From NCBI RefSeq assembly GCF_030689645.1, contig NZ_JAUYFU010000002.1, forward strand, positions 1-41,349: a stretch of DNA of 41,349 bases, in the 5' to 3' direction. The position numbers and the translations under genes are program-made. The notes under the pieces are model-generated. The model did not search any database. It was given only the letters and a program-made list of their open reading frames with translations, and had not been told where the DNA came from. This DNA is from Humidesulfovibrio sp. GTDB taxonomy: Bacteria > Desulfobacterota > Desulfovibrionia > Desulfovibrionales > Desulfovibrionaceae. Shown in pieces: positions 23,548 through 31,071 of the stretch (positions within the stretch are counted from its first letter, which is position 1; each line of letters begins with the position of its first letter).

Positions 23548-24183
23548 ATGCACGCGTCTTCATCACCTTGCCGCCGCGCATTTGCGGCAGCCTGCTTCGG
23601 CCTCGCCGTCCTGTTCGCAGCAGGCCAAGCCTGCGCCTCGGGCCCTTCGTTTGATTGCTCACGCACCCGCAAGGGCAGCATCGAGTCGGAGGTTTGCAAA
23701 AACAAGGATCTGGCCGCTTTGGACCGGGCGCTGGCAGAAGTCTTCGAGGCCGCGACAAAGATCGCCGCAAATGAACACCCTCCAACCCTGAGGGCGGAGC
23801 AGCGCGGCTGGATCAAGGGCCGCAACGATTGCTGGAAAAGCAAAGACAGAAGGACGTGCATCGCCGAAAGCTACCGCCTGCGCATCGCCGAGCTTGAGGC
23901 CCGCTACAGGCTTGCGCCCTCTTCCGGGCCTGTTTGGTATTCCTGCGACGACGCTCCAGGGAGCGAGGTGGTGGTGACGTACTTCGGCACTGAGCCGTCA
24001 ACGCTCATTGCCGAACGCGGAGACCAGACATCTCTGATGTACTGCCAGCCAGCGGCGACGGGCAATGTCTGCAGCGGGCGCAACGAATCACTGGAAAAGT
24101 GCAACGGGGATGTCATCGTGGTGTGGGGATACGAGGCGCGCCCCATGCGCTGCACGCCTACACGGCCCCAACCGGCGCAATAG
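23548..24183 (+). CDS. Secreted LprI-MliC two-domain lysozyme-inhibitor-like protein
   Basis: A 212-residue protein with a signal peptide ending near ACA-SG (about residue 30). Domain 1 (about 32-118) is LprI/DUF1311-like: FDCSRTRKGSIESEVCKN, LAALDRALAEVF, and LRAEQRGWIKGRNDCW...CIAESYRLRI, with the family's four cysteines. Domain 2 (about 125-205) is MliC-like: VWYSCDD, a beta barrel with SLMYCQPAATGNVCSG, and VIVVWGYEARPMRC. MliC proteins block C-type lysozyme, and LprI also does in Mycobacterium. The protein probably protects the cell wall from host or predator lysozyme. The ATG at 23548 is supported by AAGGAGG 11 bases upstream. It follows the hydrogenase terminator and appears to be a separate unit. 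Confidence 0.8.
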   Translation: MHASSSPCRRAFAAACFGLAVLFAAGQACASGPSFDCSRTRKGSIESEVCKNKDLAALDRALAEVFEAATKIAANEHPPTLRAEQRGWIKGRNDCWKSKDRRTCIAESYRLRIAELEARYRLAPSSGPVWYSCDDAPGSEVVVTYFGTEPSTLIAERGDQTSLMYCQPAATGNVCSGRNESLEKCNGDVIVVWGYEARPMRCTPTRPQPAQ

Positions 24184-24195
24184 CGCCGGAAAATG

Positions 24196-24708
24196 TCAGG
24201 AGATCGGAGCGCCGTCTCGAGGCTGCCGCTCTGAAGCCTCCGGGCTGGCCCAATAGGATGCCTTGAAGGACAGACGCCCAAGGGCCACAAGCCCGAGCAG
24301 GAAGGCAAGGCCCAGGTGCGCCCAGTCAACCAGCATGGTGGGCGTGGGCGAGAAGGAGATGCTGGGCAGGTTCTTCAGCACGCGCACCGCGCCAGTGAAC
24401 ACCAGCAGGACGAGAATCCCCACACGGATCCAGCCAAGCCCCGACAGCGCAAACTCGCGCCGCCACTCAAGCACCCAGCGGGTCGTCAGGTATCCCGTCA
24501 AGGTCAGCAGGCCGACGGCGCCCACGTAGTGCAGCTTGTGCGTCAGCCAGAAATCGCCCAGCCATGCCAAGCCAGGCACGGCCACAATCTGGTAGCGGCT
24601 GGCAAGGGGCATCTGCATGGTGCCGGTGACGGCCAGAAGGGCCACAAAGGCCACGTAGGCCACAGCCACACGGCGCGACACCGGGATGATCGTCTGTGGG
24701 GCGCTCAT
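24196..24708 (-). CDS. Four-helix b-type cytochrome-like membrane protein
   Basis: A 170-residue membrane protein with four likely helices (about 14-34, 57-78, 90-111, 127-147). His57 and His60 in LTHKLHYVG and His131 in LVDWAHLG are positioned near membrane boundaries, as in small cytochromes b of the FdnI/HyaC/b561 kind. It may carry haem and pass electrons between the iron-sulfur partner and quinone. Its ATG overlaps the stop of the iron-sulfur gene by four bases, so the two are coupled. The C-terminal tail is soluble (ASPEASERQPRDGAP). No catalytic subunit is encoded with them, so the electron donor or acceptor is unknown. Confidence 0.7.
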   Translation of the reverse strand: MSAPQTIIPVSRRVAVAYVAFVALLAVTGTMQMPLASRYQIVAVPGLAWLGDFWLTHKLHYVGAVGLLTLTGYLTTRWVLEWRREFALSGLGWIRVGILVLLVFTGAVRVLKNLPSISFSPTPTMLVDWAHLGLAFLLGLVALGRLSFKASYWASPEASERQPRDGAPIS

Positions 24709-25808
24709 CGGCCGCCCTCCTTGTCCCTGCCGTTCTTCTTGGCAGCGTCGGGGCCCTCGGCAAGGCCGTTTCCGAAGCCGTTGGCAAGGTCTTCGCCGCC
24801 GTTGCCAGCGCGCGGCGGCGCGACATCCGTCGGGTTCTTCGGGCCGCCGGACAGACGCGAACCCAGGCGCAAGGCCCCGGCCACAATTCCCGCCACGGGC
24901 GCGAACAGTGCTGCGTAGGCCAGCTTGTCCTCGTCGGCCATCATGTCGCGCACCGGGGAAAGATGCGGCTTGCCTGCTCCCGTGGTCGCGGCGGCGTCCA
25001 GGGTGCTGAAAGGCACGGGCGAGACATAAAGCGAATTGGTGCCGCCGTTTTCGGTTTCGCCATAGATGAAGCCGCCGCTGTTGCGCGCCAGGGCATGGGC
25101 CTTGGCCACCATTTCCGAGCGCGGTCCAAACTCCTGCACGCCGTAGGGGCAGCCCTCGATGCAGGCCGGTACTTTACCGGCAGCCACGCGGTCGGCGCAG
25201 CGGTCGCACTTGAACATCACGCCGTTGCCAGCGTATTTGGGCAACAGCTTCAGATACAGCCCCACGCCAGTCTGGCGCATGGGAATCTCCCAGGGGCACA
25301 CGGTCTTGCACTTGGCCCCGCCCAGGCAAATCTTGTCGTCAATGCGAACGATGCCGTTGTCCTCGCGTGCGGCCGCGCCCCAGGGGCAGAGGTTGGCGCA
25401 GGGCGGATTCTGGCAGTGCAGGCAGCGGCGGGGAATATGGACCTCGAACCGCTGGCCCTGATACTGGCCGCGGGCGGTCTGAATGTACAGCCAGTTGTAG
25501 GGCGTCAGCCGGTCAGTCACCTGGCGCTTGCCGGACCAATCCTCCACCTTCACCGATGCGGGGTACATGGCCGGGAAAGGCTTAACCGGCTCAGGAAATT
25601 TATGGGCGTTGGCTGTTCGGCAGGCTTCGACGCAGGCGCCGCAGCCCACGCATTTGGAGAGGTCGTGCAGGCTCACCAGCTCCTCGTCGGGCCTGCCCTT
25701 GGCGGCGTTTGCAGCGCCAGGCAGAAGAAGCCCCAGGCCAACGGCGCCCAGGGAGGAGAGGAAATTTCGACGGGAAATATCAACTTTGCTGGACGGGTCG
25801 TGGCTCAC
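24705..25808 (-). CDS. HybA-like Tat-exported iron-sulfur protein with four [4Fe-4S] sites
   Basis: A 367-residue protein. The Tat signal ISRRNFLSSLGAVGLGLLL is followed by PGAANAA. Four cysteine clusters follow: CVGCGACVEAC, CLHCQNPPCANLCPWGA, CLGGAKCKTVCPW, and CDRC...CIEGCPYG, enough for four [4Fe-4S] centres, as in HybA, FdnH and DmsB subunits. A hydrophobic stretch (about residues 300-325, LAYAALFAPVAGIVAGAL) could anchor the C-terminus in the membrane as HybA does. A charged Gly/Asn-rich tail follows. It should relay electrons on the periplasmic side to the b-type cytochrome encoded next, with a four-base overlap. It lies close to a [NiFe] hydrogenase, but a functional link is only inferred. 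Confidence 0.85.
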   Translation of the reverse strand: MSHDPSSKVDISRRNFLSSLGAVGLGLLLPGAANAAKGRPDEELVSLHDLSKCVGCGACVEACRTANAHKFPEPVKPFPAMYPASVKVEDWSGKRQVTDRLTPYNWLYIQTARGQYQGQRFEVHIPRRCLHCQNPPCANLCPWGAAAREDNGIVRIDDKICLGGAKCKTVCPWEIPMRQTGVGLYLKLLPKYAGNGVMFKCDRCADRVAAGKVPACIEGCPYGVQEFGPRSEMVAKAHALARNSGGFIYGETENGGTNSLYVSPVPFSTLDAAATTGAGKPHLSPVRDMMADEDKLAYAALFAPVAGIVAGALRLGSRLSGGPKNPTDVAPPRAGNGGEDLANGFGNGLAEGPDAAKKNGRDKEGGR

Positions 25809-26093
25809 CTGGGAAGCTCCGGTTCACGTTGATGCTCTGCGGCGATGCGGAGTATAATCCTTTTGCCTGGGGAAGCAACCCAGGCACAGAGCCCTATTCC
25901 GGCTCCGAAGGAATGACATTAATGTTAAGCCTGCTTGTGCGTTACTGGACAACAGCCGCGATTCCGGTTAGGCACCCCATTGGATTGCAGGGCATAGGGC
26001 CAGCGGCCACAGAATATTATTCGGAGCCTCCGACGCCCCGGCGCAGGAGCGACACAGGCAGCCATTGAACGACAGCACATTACGGAAGAGCAC
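25809..26093. other. 285-bp divergent intergenic region upstream of gltA
   Basis: Promoter region shared by the iron-sulfur gene (minus) and citrate synthase (plus). The only element I can point to is a perfect 10-bp palindrome ACATTAATGT at 25916-25925, which may be a regulator site. No clear -35/-10 pair, RNA gene or ORF is visible. Confidence 0.4.
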
Positions 26094-27374
26094 ATGACGA
26101 AGACCGCACAATTGATCATCGATGGAAAGACCTTTGAACTGCCCATCATCGAGGGCACCCTGGGAGACCGCGGCCTGGACATCACCCAGCTGCGTACGCA
26201 GACCGGCTGCGTCACCTATGACCCCGGCTATATGAACACCGGCCCCTGCAAAAGCGCCATCACTTTTGTGGACGGGGAAAACGGCATTCTGCGCTACAGG
26301 GGCTACCCCATCGACCAGATCGCCGCTCGCGGCTCTTTCACCGAGGCGGCTTGGCTGCTTATTTTCGGCGAACTGCCCACCCGCGATCAGCTTGCGCGCT
26401 TCTCCGCAGGCCTATGCGCGGAAGAGTTGCTGCACGAGGACGTGAAGCACCACTTCGAGGGCTTCCCACCCAACGGACACCCCATGGCCATGCTCTCGGC
26501 CATCGTGAACTCCCTTGGCTGCTATCACCACGACCTGCTTGAGATTGAGAGCAAGGGCGAATTCTATCTCGCCGCCTCGAAGATCATCAGCAAGGTGCGC
26601 ACCATCGCCGCCTTCAGCTATCGCAAGAGCATGGGCCTGCCGTTCATGTACCCAAATCCGGCGCTTAGCTACTGCCGCAATTTCCTGCACATGATGTTCT
26701 CCATTCCCCACAAGCATTACGACCCCAGCCCGGAGGCCGTGCGCGCGCTTTCGCTGTTCCTCACCCTGCACGCGGATCACGAGCAGAACTGCTCCACCTC
26801 CACCGTGCGCATGGTGGGATCGAGCCAAGCCAACCTGTTCGCCTCCGTGTCCGCCGGAATCTGCGCCCTGTGGGGCCGCCTGCACGGCGGGGCCAACGCA
26901 GGCGTGGTGGAGATGCTGGAGCAGATCCGCGACGGCAAGCGCACCCCGAAAGAGGTGCTGGAGCTGGCCAAGCAGAAGAAGTTCCGGCTCATGGGCTTTG
27001 GCCACCGCATTTACAAAAGCTACGACCCGCGCGCGGTGATTTTGAAGCAGGCAGCCCACGAGCTGCTGCTCAAGATGGGCAAGCTGGACCCGCTCATGGA
27101 CATCTCCATGGAGCTTGAAAGCCTCGCCCTGGCCGATCCTTACTTTGTAGAGCGCAAGCTGTACCCGAACGTGGACTTCTACTCCGGCATCATCCTGCGC
27201 GCGCTGAACATCCCGGTGCAGATGTATCCGGTGATGTTCGCTATCGGGCGCATGCCAGGCTGGATCGCCCATTGGTTCGAGGAGCACCAGCAGCAAGGCA
27301 GCAAAATCCACCGCCCGCGCCAGATCTTCACCGGCCAGGTGCTGCGCGATTACGTGTCCATCGACGAACGTTAG
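26094..27374 (+). CDS. gltA: Citrate synthase
   Basis: A 426-residue enzyme that condenses acetyl-CoA and oxaloacetate to citrate in the cytoplasm. The catalytic residues fall at almost the same positions as in E. coli GltA: His226 in HADHEQNCSTS, His264 in LHGGANAGVV, His304 in GFGHRIYKSYDPRA, and Asp361 in PNVDFYSG. Length and N-terminal domain (TAQLIIDGKTFELPIIEGT) match the type II, NADH-sensitive hexameric class, though regulation was not tested here. GGAAGAG lies just before the ATG. It stands alone, followed by a hairpin-rich 135-bp gap and a tRNA gene. In sulfate reducers with an incomplete cycle it would feed glutamate synthesis. Confidence 0.96.
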   Translation: MTKTAQLIIDGKTFELPIIEGTLGDRGLDITQLRTQTGCVTYDPGYMNTGPCKSAITFVDGENGILRYRGYPIDQIAARGSFTEAAWLLIFGELPTRDQLARFSAGLCAEELLHEDVKHHFEGFPPNGHPMAMLSAIVNSLGCYHHDLLEIESKGEFYLAASKIISKVRTIAAFSYRKSMGLPFMYPNPALSYCRNFLHMMFSIPHKHYDPSPEAVRALSLFLTLHADHEQNCSTSTVRMVGSSQANLFASVSAGICALWGRLHGGANAGVVEMLEQIRDGKRTPKEVLELAKQKKFRLMGFGHRIYKSYDPRAVILKQAAHELLLKMGKLDPLMDISMELESLALADPYFVERKLYPNVDFYSGIILRALNIPVQMYPVMFAIGRMPGWIAHWFEEHQQQGSKIHRPRQIFTGQVLRDYVSIDER

Positions 27375-27438
27375 ACTGAACAACTTGAAGTAAACAGCAA
27401 GCCGCGCAAAAAAAATCGCAGCCGCTGGCAAAAAACGC

Positions 27439-27467
27439 TTGCCAACAACGCTCGATGCGGCTAAATG
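27439..27467 (+). promoter_or_regulatory. Candidate promoter of the tRNA-Leu gene
   Basis: TTGCCA (27439-27444) and TAAATG (27462-27467) are 17 bp apart and would start transcription about 35 bp before the tRNA. The -10 matches the consensus poorly. The region also contains an AGCCGC / TGGCAA / TTGCCA / GCGGCT nested dyad, whose role after gltA is unclear. Confidence 0.35.
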
Positions 27468-27509
27468 CTTCCTTCGCAACGACGGAACGGCGCAAGCTGA
27501 CCGGACAAT

Positions 27510-27596
27510 GCCGAAGTGGTGGAATTGGTAGACACGCTAGGTTCAGGGTCTAGTGGTCGCAAGGCCATGGGAGTTCGAGTCTCCCCTTCGGCACCA
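27510..27596 (+). tRNA. tRNA-Leu (anticodon CAG)
   Basis: An 87-nt type II tRNA with encoded CCA. The acceptor stem is GCCGAAG/CTTCGGC, the D arm contains the usual TGGTGGAATTGGTAGACACGC-like sequence, and the anticodon stem-loop GCTAG-GTTCAGG-GTCTAGT gives CAG. The long variable arm (GGTCGCAAGGCC) is typical of leucine tRNAs, and the T arm is GGGAGTTCGAGTCTCCC. It reads CUG codons, the main Leu codon of this GC-rich genome. Its 3' end is almost certainly the attachment site of the island that begins immediately downstream. Confidence 0.97.
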
Positions 27597-27605
27597 TCAA
27601 ATGAA

Positions 27606-27637
27606 AAAATCCGTAATCCTCTTGGGTTACGGATTTT
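27606..27637 (+). terminator. Terminator after tRNA-Leu
   Basis: Perfect 11-bp arms AAAATCCGTAA (27606-27616) and TTACGGATTTT (27627-27637) with a ten-base loop, ending in four T plus C and T. It lies ten bases beyond the tRNA CCA end and separates the tRNA from the integrase. Confidence 0.85.
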
Positions 27638-27655
27638 CTCGCTTTCAAAGGGATT

Positions 27656-27691
27656 CGCGTGTCCATACGCGTGTCCACTCGCGTGTCCACA
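27656..27691 (+). repeat. Three tandem 12-bp repeats between tRNA-Leu and the integrase
   Basis: CGCGTGTCCA followed by TA, CT and CA occurs three times in tandem (27656-27667, 27668-27679, 27680-27691). They lie 59 bp past the tRNA end and 24 bp before the integrase start. Tyrosine integrases bind short arm-type repeats beside the core site, so these are good candidates for integrase or excisionase binding; alternatively they control integrase expression. Confidence 0.6.
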
Positions 27692-27715
27692 GGGGGGCTC
27701 ACAAGGAGCTCTCAA

Positions 27716-29497
27716 ATGCCCACCAGAAGCCTTCCGCACGTCTTTCGACGCAACGGCCACCATTATCTTCGAATTGTCGTTCCCGCCGCCCTGCGAGGGC
27801 TTGTAGGCAAGCGTGAGCTCCGGTATTCGCTTCGTACCGGATACCACGCAGAAGCGTGCCGAAGAGGCGCGCTCGTCGCGGCGTCGGTTAAAGAATTCTT
27901 TCAAGGGGCGGTCATGGCGGAACTGAAGGCAGAAAATCTCGGCGCACTCATCGAACAGTTCGTTCGCGGACGAATTGACGAACTCGCAACCGCTTACACG
28001 AATGAGATGAAAAATCACATTCAAGCGGCGCTGTCACCTTCTGGTGCTCAACCAGGTGGCAGGACGGTGAAAGACATTGAAGAAGAATTGAATTCTTTGC
28101 ATGCATCAATTGCGAAGGAAGACACCACTCTATTTGTAAAAAATGCAGAGTCATTTCTAAAGGCATCAGGATACACTGATTTCCAAGCAACTGACGAATT
28201 TGCAAATTTTTGTATGGCTTTCATCGCCGCAGAAGGTAACTTCATGCGCTACACTGCCGCAAAAATTTACAAGCAAGACATGATTGATACAACTCTGAAA
28301 AATCTAACAGATTTCCAAAAGTACATTGAAGTAATGAATCCAAACAGCTATACACCGCAAAGGCAATATAATATACAAAGCCATAATACAGGCTTATTGC
28401 AAGGAAAGCTGTCTGAAGTTTTTGAAGCATACTTCGATGAGCAAAAAAAAGATATTGGGAATGATTACAAAGCTGAAATTAAATCAATATTTGAACATTT
28501 CGTTCTTATTGTTGGCGATGTCGATACACGAAATGTAACAGCACATACAGCAACAGGCTACAAAGAGACACTCAAAAAAATGCCACGTGCATGGGGCAGA
28601 AAGAATGAATTCAAGGGTCTTTCGCTTGAACAAATCATAAAAAGTAATAGTAAGAAAGTGTCTCAAGACACTGTAAACAAGCACATTTCATTAATCAGTT
28701 CATTTTTTGAATACGCCGTCAAACACGGATACGCACACACGAATTATTTCACAGGACTTAAAATTAAGCAGAAGGCTACTAGAGCACGCAAACAACGCGA
28801 CATGTGGAGTGAGGAACAACTTGCCTTGCTCTTTTCAGCAGACAACTATCCGCTAAATGATGCGCCACACATGTTCTGGCTACCAATTATTGCAATTACG
28901 ACTGGCGCAAGACTTGGTGAAATAGCGCAACTACGCTGTTGCGATGTAAGAAGTGAAAATGGAATTACGTATCTCGACATCAACGACGAAGATGGAAAAA
29001 GGCTAAAGAATCAACAAAGCAATCGAAAGGTACCATTAAACGATATCATTGTTAACGATTTAAACTTTTTGAATTTTGTTGACATGATGCGCACAGACGA
29101 CAAGTCACAGCTATTTCCGGAATTATATGGATTTAAATCTGACCCAGAATCGATTGCTTCAAATCATTTCAGCAAATTCAAAATGCGCAAGCTTGGTATA
29201 GAAAATCCAAAAATCAATTTTCATTCACTGCGCCATAATGCCAGAAATATGGTACCTAGCAATATTAAAGATGACAATATGCTCAACGATTACTTCGGAT
29301 GGGAGGGAAAAGGAGAAGGCAACACAAGATATCGCAAAGAAGAAAGCATTGTCACTCTATACAAAAAAATAACCCAAAAAATGAAAATCGAATTTGATTT
29401 CAGTGCGCTCAAGTCTTCACTTTGGGTTACTTCATCTGTTTCAATACAGCAGAAGCCGCGCAAAGAAAAGGTGAAGCGTTTTACTTGGAAGAAGTAG
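27716..29497 (+). CDS. Tyrosine-type integrase of a tRNA-Leu-integrated island
   Basis: A 593-residue site-specific recombinase. It starts at ATG 27716, with AAGGAGC just upstream; the conserved first residues SLPHVFRRNGHHYLRIVVP are the short N-terminal domain found in many phage and island integrases. A long SAM-like core-binding region follows. The catalytic domain has TGARLGEIAQL (first Arg, about residue 398) and FHSLRHNARN (His and second Arg, about 502), with a Tyr candidate in NTRYRKEESI or VTLYKKI near 540-555; the usual LGH box is altered (YFGWEGKGEG). From about 27950 the gene is markedly A/T-rich compared with the core genes. Its tail overlaps the convergent gene by 17 bases. Its place beside the tRNA is typical of an island left end. 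Confidence 0.88.
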   Translation: MPTRSLPHVFRRNGHHYLRIVVPAALRGLVGKRELRYSLRTGYHAEACRRGALVAASVKEFFQGAVMAELKAENLGALIEQFVRGRIDELATAYTNEMKNHIQAALSPSGAQPGGRTVKDIEEELNSLHASIAKEDTTLFVKNAESFLKASGYTDFQATDEFANFCMAFIAAEGNFMRYTAAKIYKQDMIDTTLKNLTDFQKYIEVMNPNSYTPQRQYNIQSHNTGLLQGKLSEVFEAYFDEQKKDIGNDYKAEIKSIFEHFVLIVGDVDTRNVTAHTATGYKETLKKMPRAWGRKNEFKGLSLEQIIKSNSKKVSQDTVNKHISLISSFFEYAVKHGYAHTNYFTGLKIKQKATRARKQRDMWSEEQLALLFSADNYPLNDAPHMFWLPIIAITTGARLGEIAQLRCCDVRSENGITYLDINDEDGKRLKNQQSNRKVPLNDIIVNDLNFLNFVDMMRTDDKSQLFPELYGFKSDPESIASNHFSKFKMRKLGIENPKINFHSLRHNARNMVPSNIKDDNMLNDYFGWEGKGEGNTRYRKEESIVTLYKKITQKMKIEFDFSALKSSLWVTSSVSIQQKPRKEKVKRFTWKK

Positions 29498-30173
29498 CAT
29501 TTCTCTTCTCTTCGAGTACTCTTTTCGCCATGCTTGGAAGTATTCCCTTCGCAAGAAATTCTCCGTTTTTTATTTTCTCTCTTATCACACCAGTTGGAAT
29601 TTTAAGTATTTCTTGCTCCGCATGAGCATTTTTAATTGCCGCCTCTTCAAGTCGACGACTCCATTTCTCAACATAATTCGCATCTTTCATTCTTTGCATT
29701 ATCGCGGCCCAGAATTTTACATTATTTTTTCTGTCGCATGATATATAAAATGCGCTTGCAACAACAGCAGTAACTTCGATTACACTACGCACATTAAGTG
29801 TTTCAACGATTTTTTGCTTGCCGAGCTCATCTTTTTTCAGTTCGTCGGGCATCTCTGCGAAAATCTGCTCCGCAATTTTCCTCCGTTCTTCAATCGTAAG
29901 ACCAGCTGTCTTCTCGCCCTGTTCCGTTCGGAATACGCCGCGCATTGCGGCCTGACGCTCAACTTTCAGATTGGTGTCGTCCATTGTGAGCACGAAGTCC
30001 GCTTCACGCTCACGCGATGCGAGTTCAAAGCGAATCCCTTCCACAACGCCTTCCATCGACGCGAGGTCTACCCCGAGAAATTTCGCGAATGCTTCAAGCG
30101 GCACTTCGCCGCATCCAGGCTTGCCAATGTCACGCAAGATTTGCTGTGCGCCTTTGATAACTGCAAGTTTCAT
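29481..30173 (-). CDS. Hypothetical island protein
   Basis: A 230-residue soluble protein with no family I can name. It begins with MKLAVIKGAQQILRDIGKPG, has a mixed segment with FELASREREADFVLTMDDT, then long predicted helices (IEERRKIAEQIFAEMPDELKK, KWSRRLEEAAIKNAHAEQEIL) and a basic C-terminus (MAKRVLEEKRNA). There is no signal peptide or membrane span. GTGAG lies before the ATG. It is convergent with the integrase and overlaps it by 17 bases, and it shares its low GC content, so both probably came in together. It is divergent from the repeat-rich region 30435-30803, which could include its promoter. A regulatory or accessory role for the integrase is possible but not shown. Confidence 0.55.
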   Translation of the reverse strand: MKLAVIKGAQQILRDIGKPGCGEVPLEAFAKFLGVDLASMEGVVEGIRFELASREREADFVLTMDDTNLKVERQAAMRGVFRTEQGEKTAGLTIEERRKIAEQIFAEMPDELKKDELGKQKIVETLNVRSVIEVTAVVASAFYISCDRKNNVKFWAAIMQRMKDANYVEKWSRRLEEAAIKNAHAEQEILKIPTGVIREKIKNGEFLAKGILPSMAKRVLEEKRNATSSK

Positions 30174-30434
30174 TTCTCACCCCTGAGTCATCATCACACC
30201 CCACCAGACCAACATGCAAGCTTCTTGTGCCGGGTCTTTGGACAATTCGCTGGCTGGCAGCAAGGAACTCGTAGCATGCCACCAGAGCGGCTTCTTGCCG
30301 TCTCATGTGCAACACCCGCTCTCGATGTTTGCCACCGGCTCTCACGCGGAGTTTGACCCCTTCTTGCACGGTTCCCTTCTGGCTTCATTGCGCCCTCGCC
30401 CTTCGCGCCCGCGCGCGCGTTTGCATTTCACTCT

Positions 30435-30446
30435 TCACCATGGTGA
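30435..30446. repeat. 12-bp perfect palindrome
   Basis: TCACCATGGTGA reads the same on both strands, followed by the A/T-only run TTATTAATATA. It lies between the two 13-bp repeats. A possible operator or strand-opening site. Confidence 0.45.
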
Positions 30447-30457
30447 TTATTAATATA

Positions 30458-30476
30458 CCGTTCCGATTCCGTTCCG
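30458..30476 (-). repeat. Phased pair 1 of the CGGAACGG motif (minus orientation)
   Basis: CCGTTCCG at 30458-30465 and 30469-30476, that is CGGAACGG twice on the minus strand with an 11-bp period. Pairs 2 and 3 have the same period but opposite orientation. Confidence 0.65.
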
Positions 30477-30522
30477 TTCTTACTCTTCGCATTTCACTCT
30501 TACGCGCGAGCGCGCGAAGACA

Positions 30523-30589
30523 CGGAACGGCGACGGAACGGAGGTCTTCGGCATTCTCGTGTTTCTTGAACACCGTGCCTGCCACAAGG
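30523..30589 (+). repeat. Repeat unit A (67 bp) with phased pair 2
   Basis: Begins with CGGAACGG at 30523-30530 and 30534-30541 (11-bp period), followed by a GGCATT-containing segment with a GTGTT/AACAC hairpin, and ends in GCCACAAGG. By eye about 50 of 67 aligned positions match unit B. Confidence 0.6.
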
Positions 30590-30738
30590 CCTACGCACCG
30601 CCCATCACCCACGGTCTGCGCCAGCCTCTCTGGCAAGCGTTCCGCCCTCTCATGGCCTCTTCGACGGAGTAGCGAAGCCTCCTCTCATGGCAACGTGCGC
30701 CACTCATTCGCCCGCCCTATGCCTCAAGACAAAAATCG

Positions 30739-30803
30739 CGGGACGGTAACGGAACGGAATTCATGGCATTTTCGTTTTCCTTGAATGCCACGCCGCCGCA
30801 AGG
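30739..30803 (+). repeat. Repeat unit B (65 bp) with phased pair 3
   Basis: Begins with CGGGACGG at 30739-30746 and CGGAACGG at 30750-30757 (11-bp period), followed by GGCATT...GAATGCC, which can pair as GGCATT/AATGCC, and ends in GCCGCAAGG. Same orientation as unit A, 216 bp further on. Confidence 0.6.
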
Positions 30804-30975
30804 TTTGCCATGACATCTCGCGAATGAGCCGCAGAGTGGTCGGCCCCCTCAATGGACCGGCAAGGTGAATTCGTCCCGGTCGTCGCTCCATAAAGTCTGA
30901 CCTTCCCGCCCCCGTCTATGCTTGGCCTCGCCATAGGCCATGCGAATAGCTTGATAGGTGGATGCCGCGCCTTGC

Positions 30976-31004
30976 TTGACGCAATGCTTAATTACTGATA
31001 TAAT
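30976..31004 (+). promoter_or_regulatory. Near-consensus sigma70 promoter
   Basis: TTGACG (30976-30981), a 17-bp spacer, and a perfect TATAAT (30999-31004). It drives the small gene at 31115, with transcription expected to start near 31011. The palindrome ATTTGCAAAT (31015-31024) lies at the start point and could be a repressor site. Confidence 0.8.
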
Positions 31005-31048
31005 TGAAGAAAATATTTGCAAATCCTCCCAGACGTGCTATCGTACTC

Positions 31049-31071
31049 GTCTCTGCCGCTTGGACAGAGAC
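31049..31071 (+). promoter_or_regulatory. Leader hairpin of the 31115 gene
   Basis: GTCTCTG (31049-31055) and CAGAGAC (31065-31071) form a perfect 7-bp stem with a nine-base loop inside the roughly 100-nt leader. No T run follows. It ends about 20 bases before the AAAGGAGG ribosome site. Confidence 0.5.

Larger units (their letters stand above)
30423..30501 (+). repeat. 13-bp direct repeat flanking the first phased pair
   Basis: GCATTTCACTCTT occurs at 30423-30435 and again at 30489-30501, a 66-bp period (about six helical turns). GC-alternating stretches (CGCGCGCG type) lie just outside each copy. The pair encloses the palindrome and the first two CCGTTCCG motifs. Confidence 0.65.

Noticed and set aside
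27483-27490. Extra CGGAACGG copies upstream of tRNA-Leu and at 9081-9088
   Set aside because: Single copies without an 11-bp partner; the 8-mer alone is expected about once or more by chance in this window, so only the phased pairs are counted.
30305-30784. Protein-coding frames of 80-160 codons in the repeat region
   Set aside because: Arg/Ser/Pro-rich, low-complexity translations, no ribosome-binding sites and no recognisable motif; the repeats better explain the sequence.
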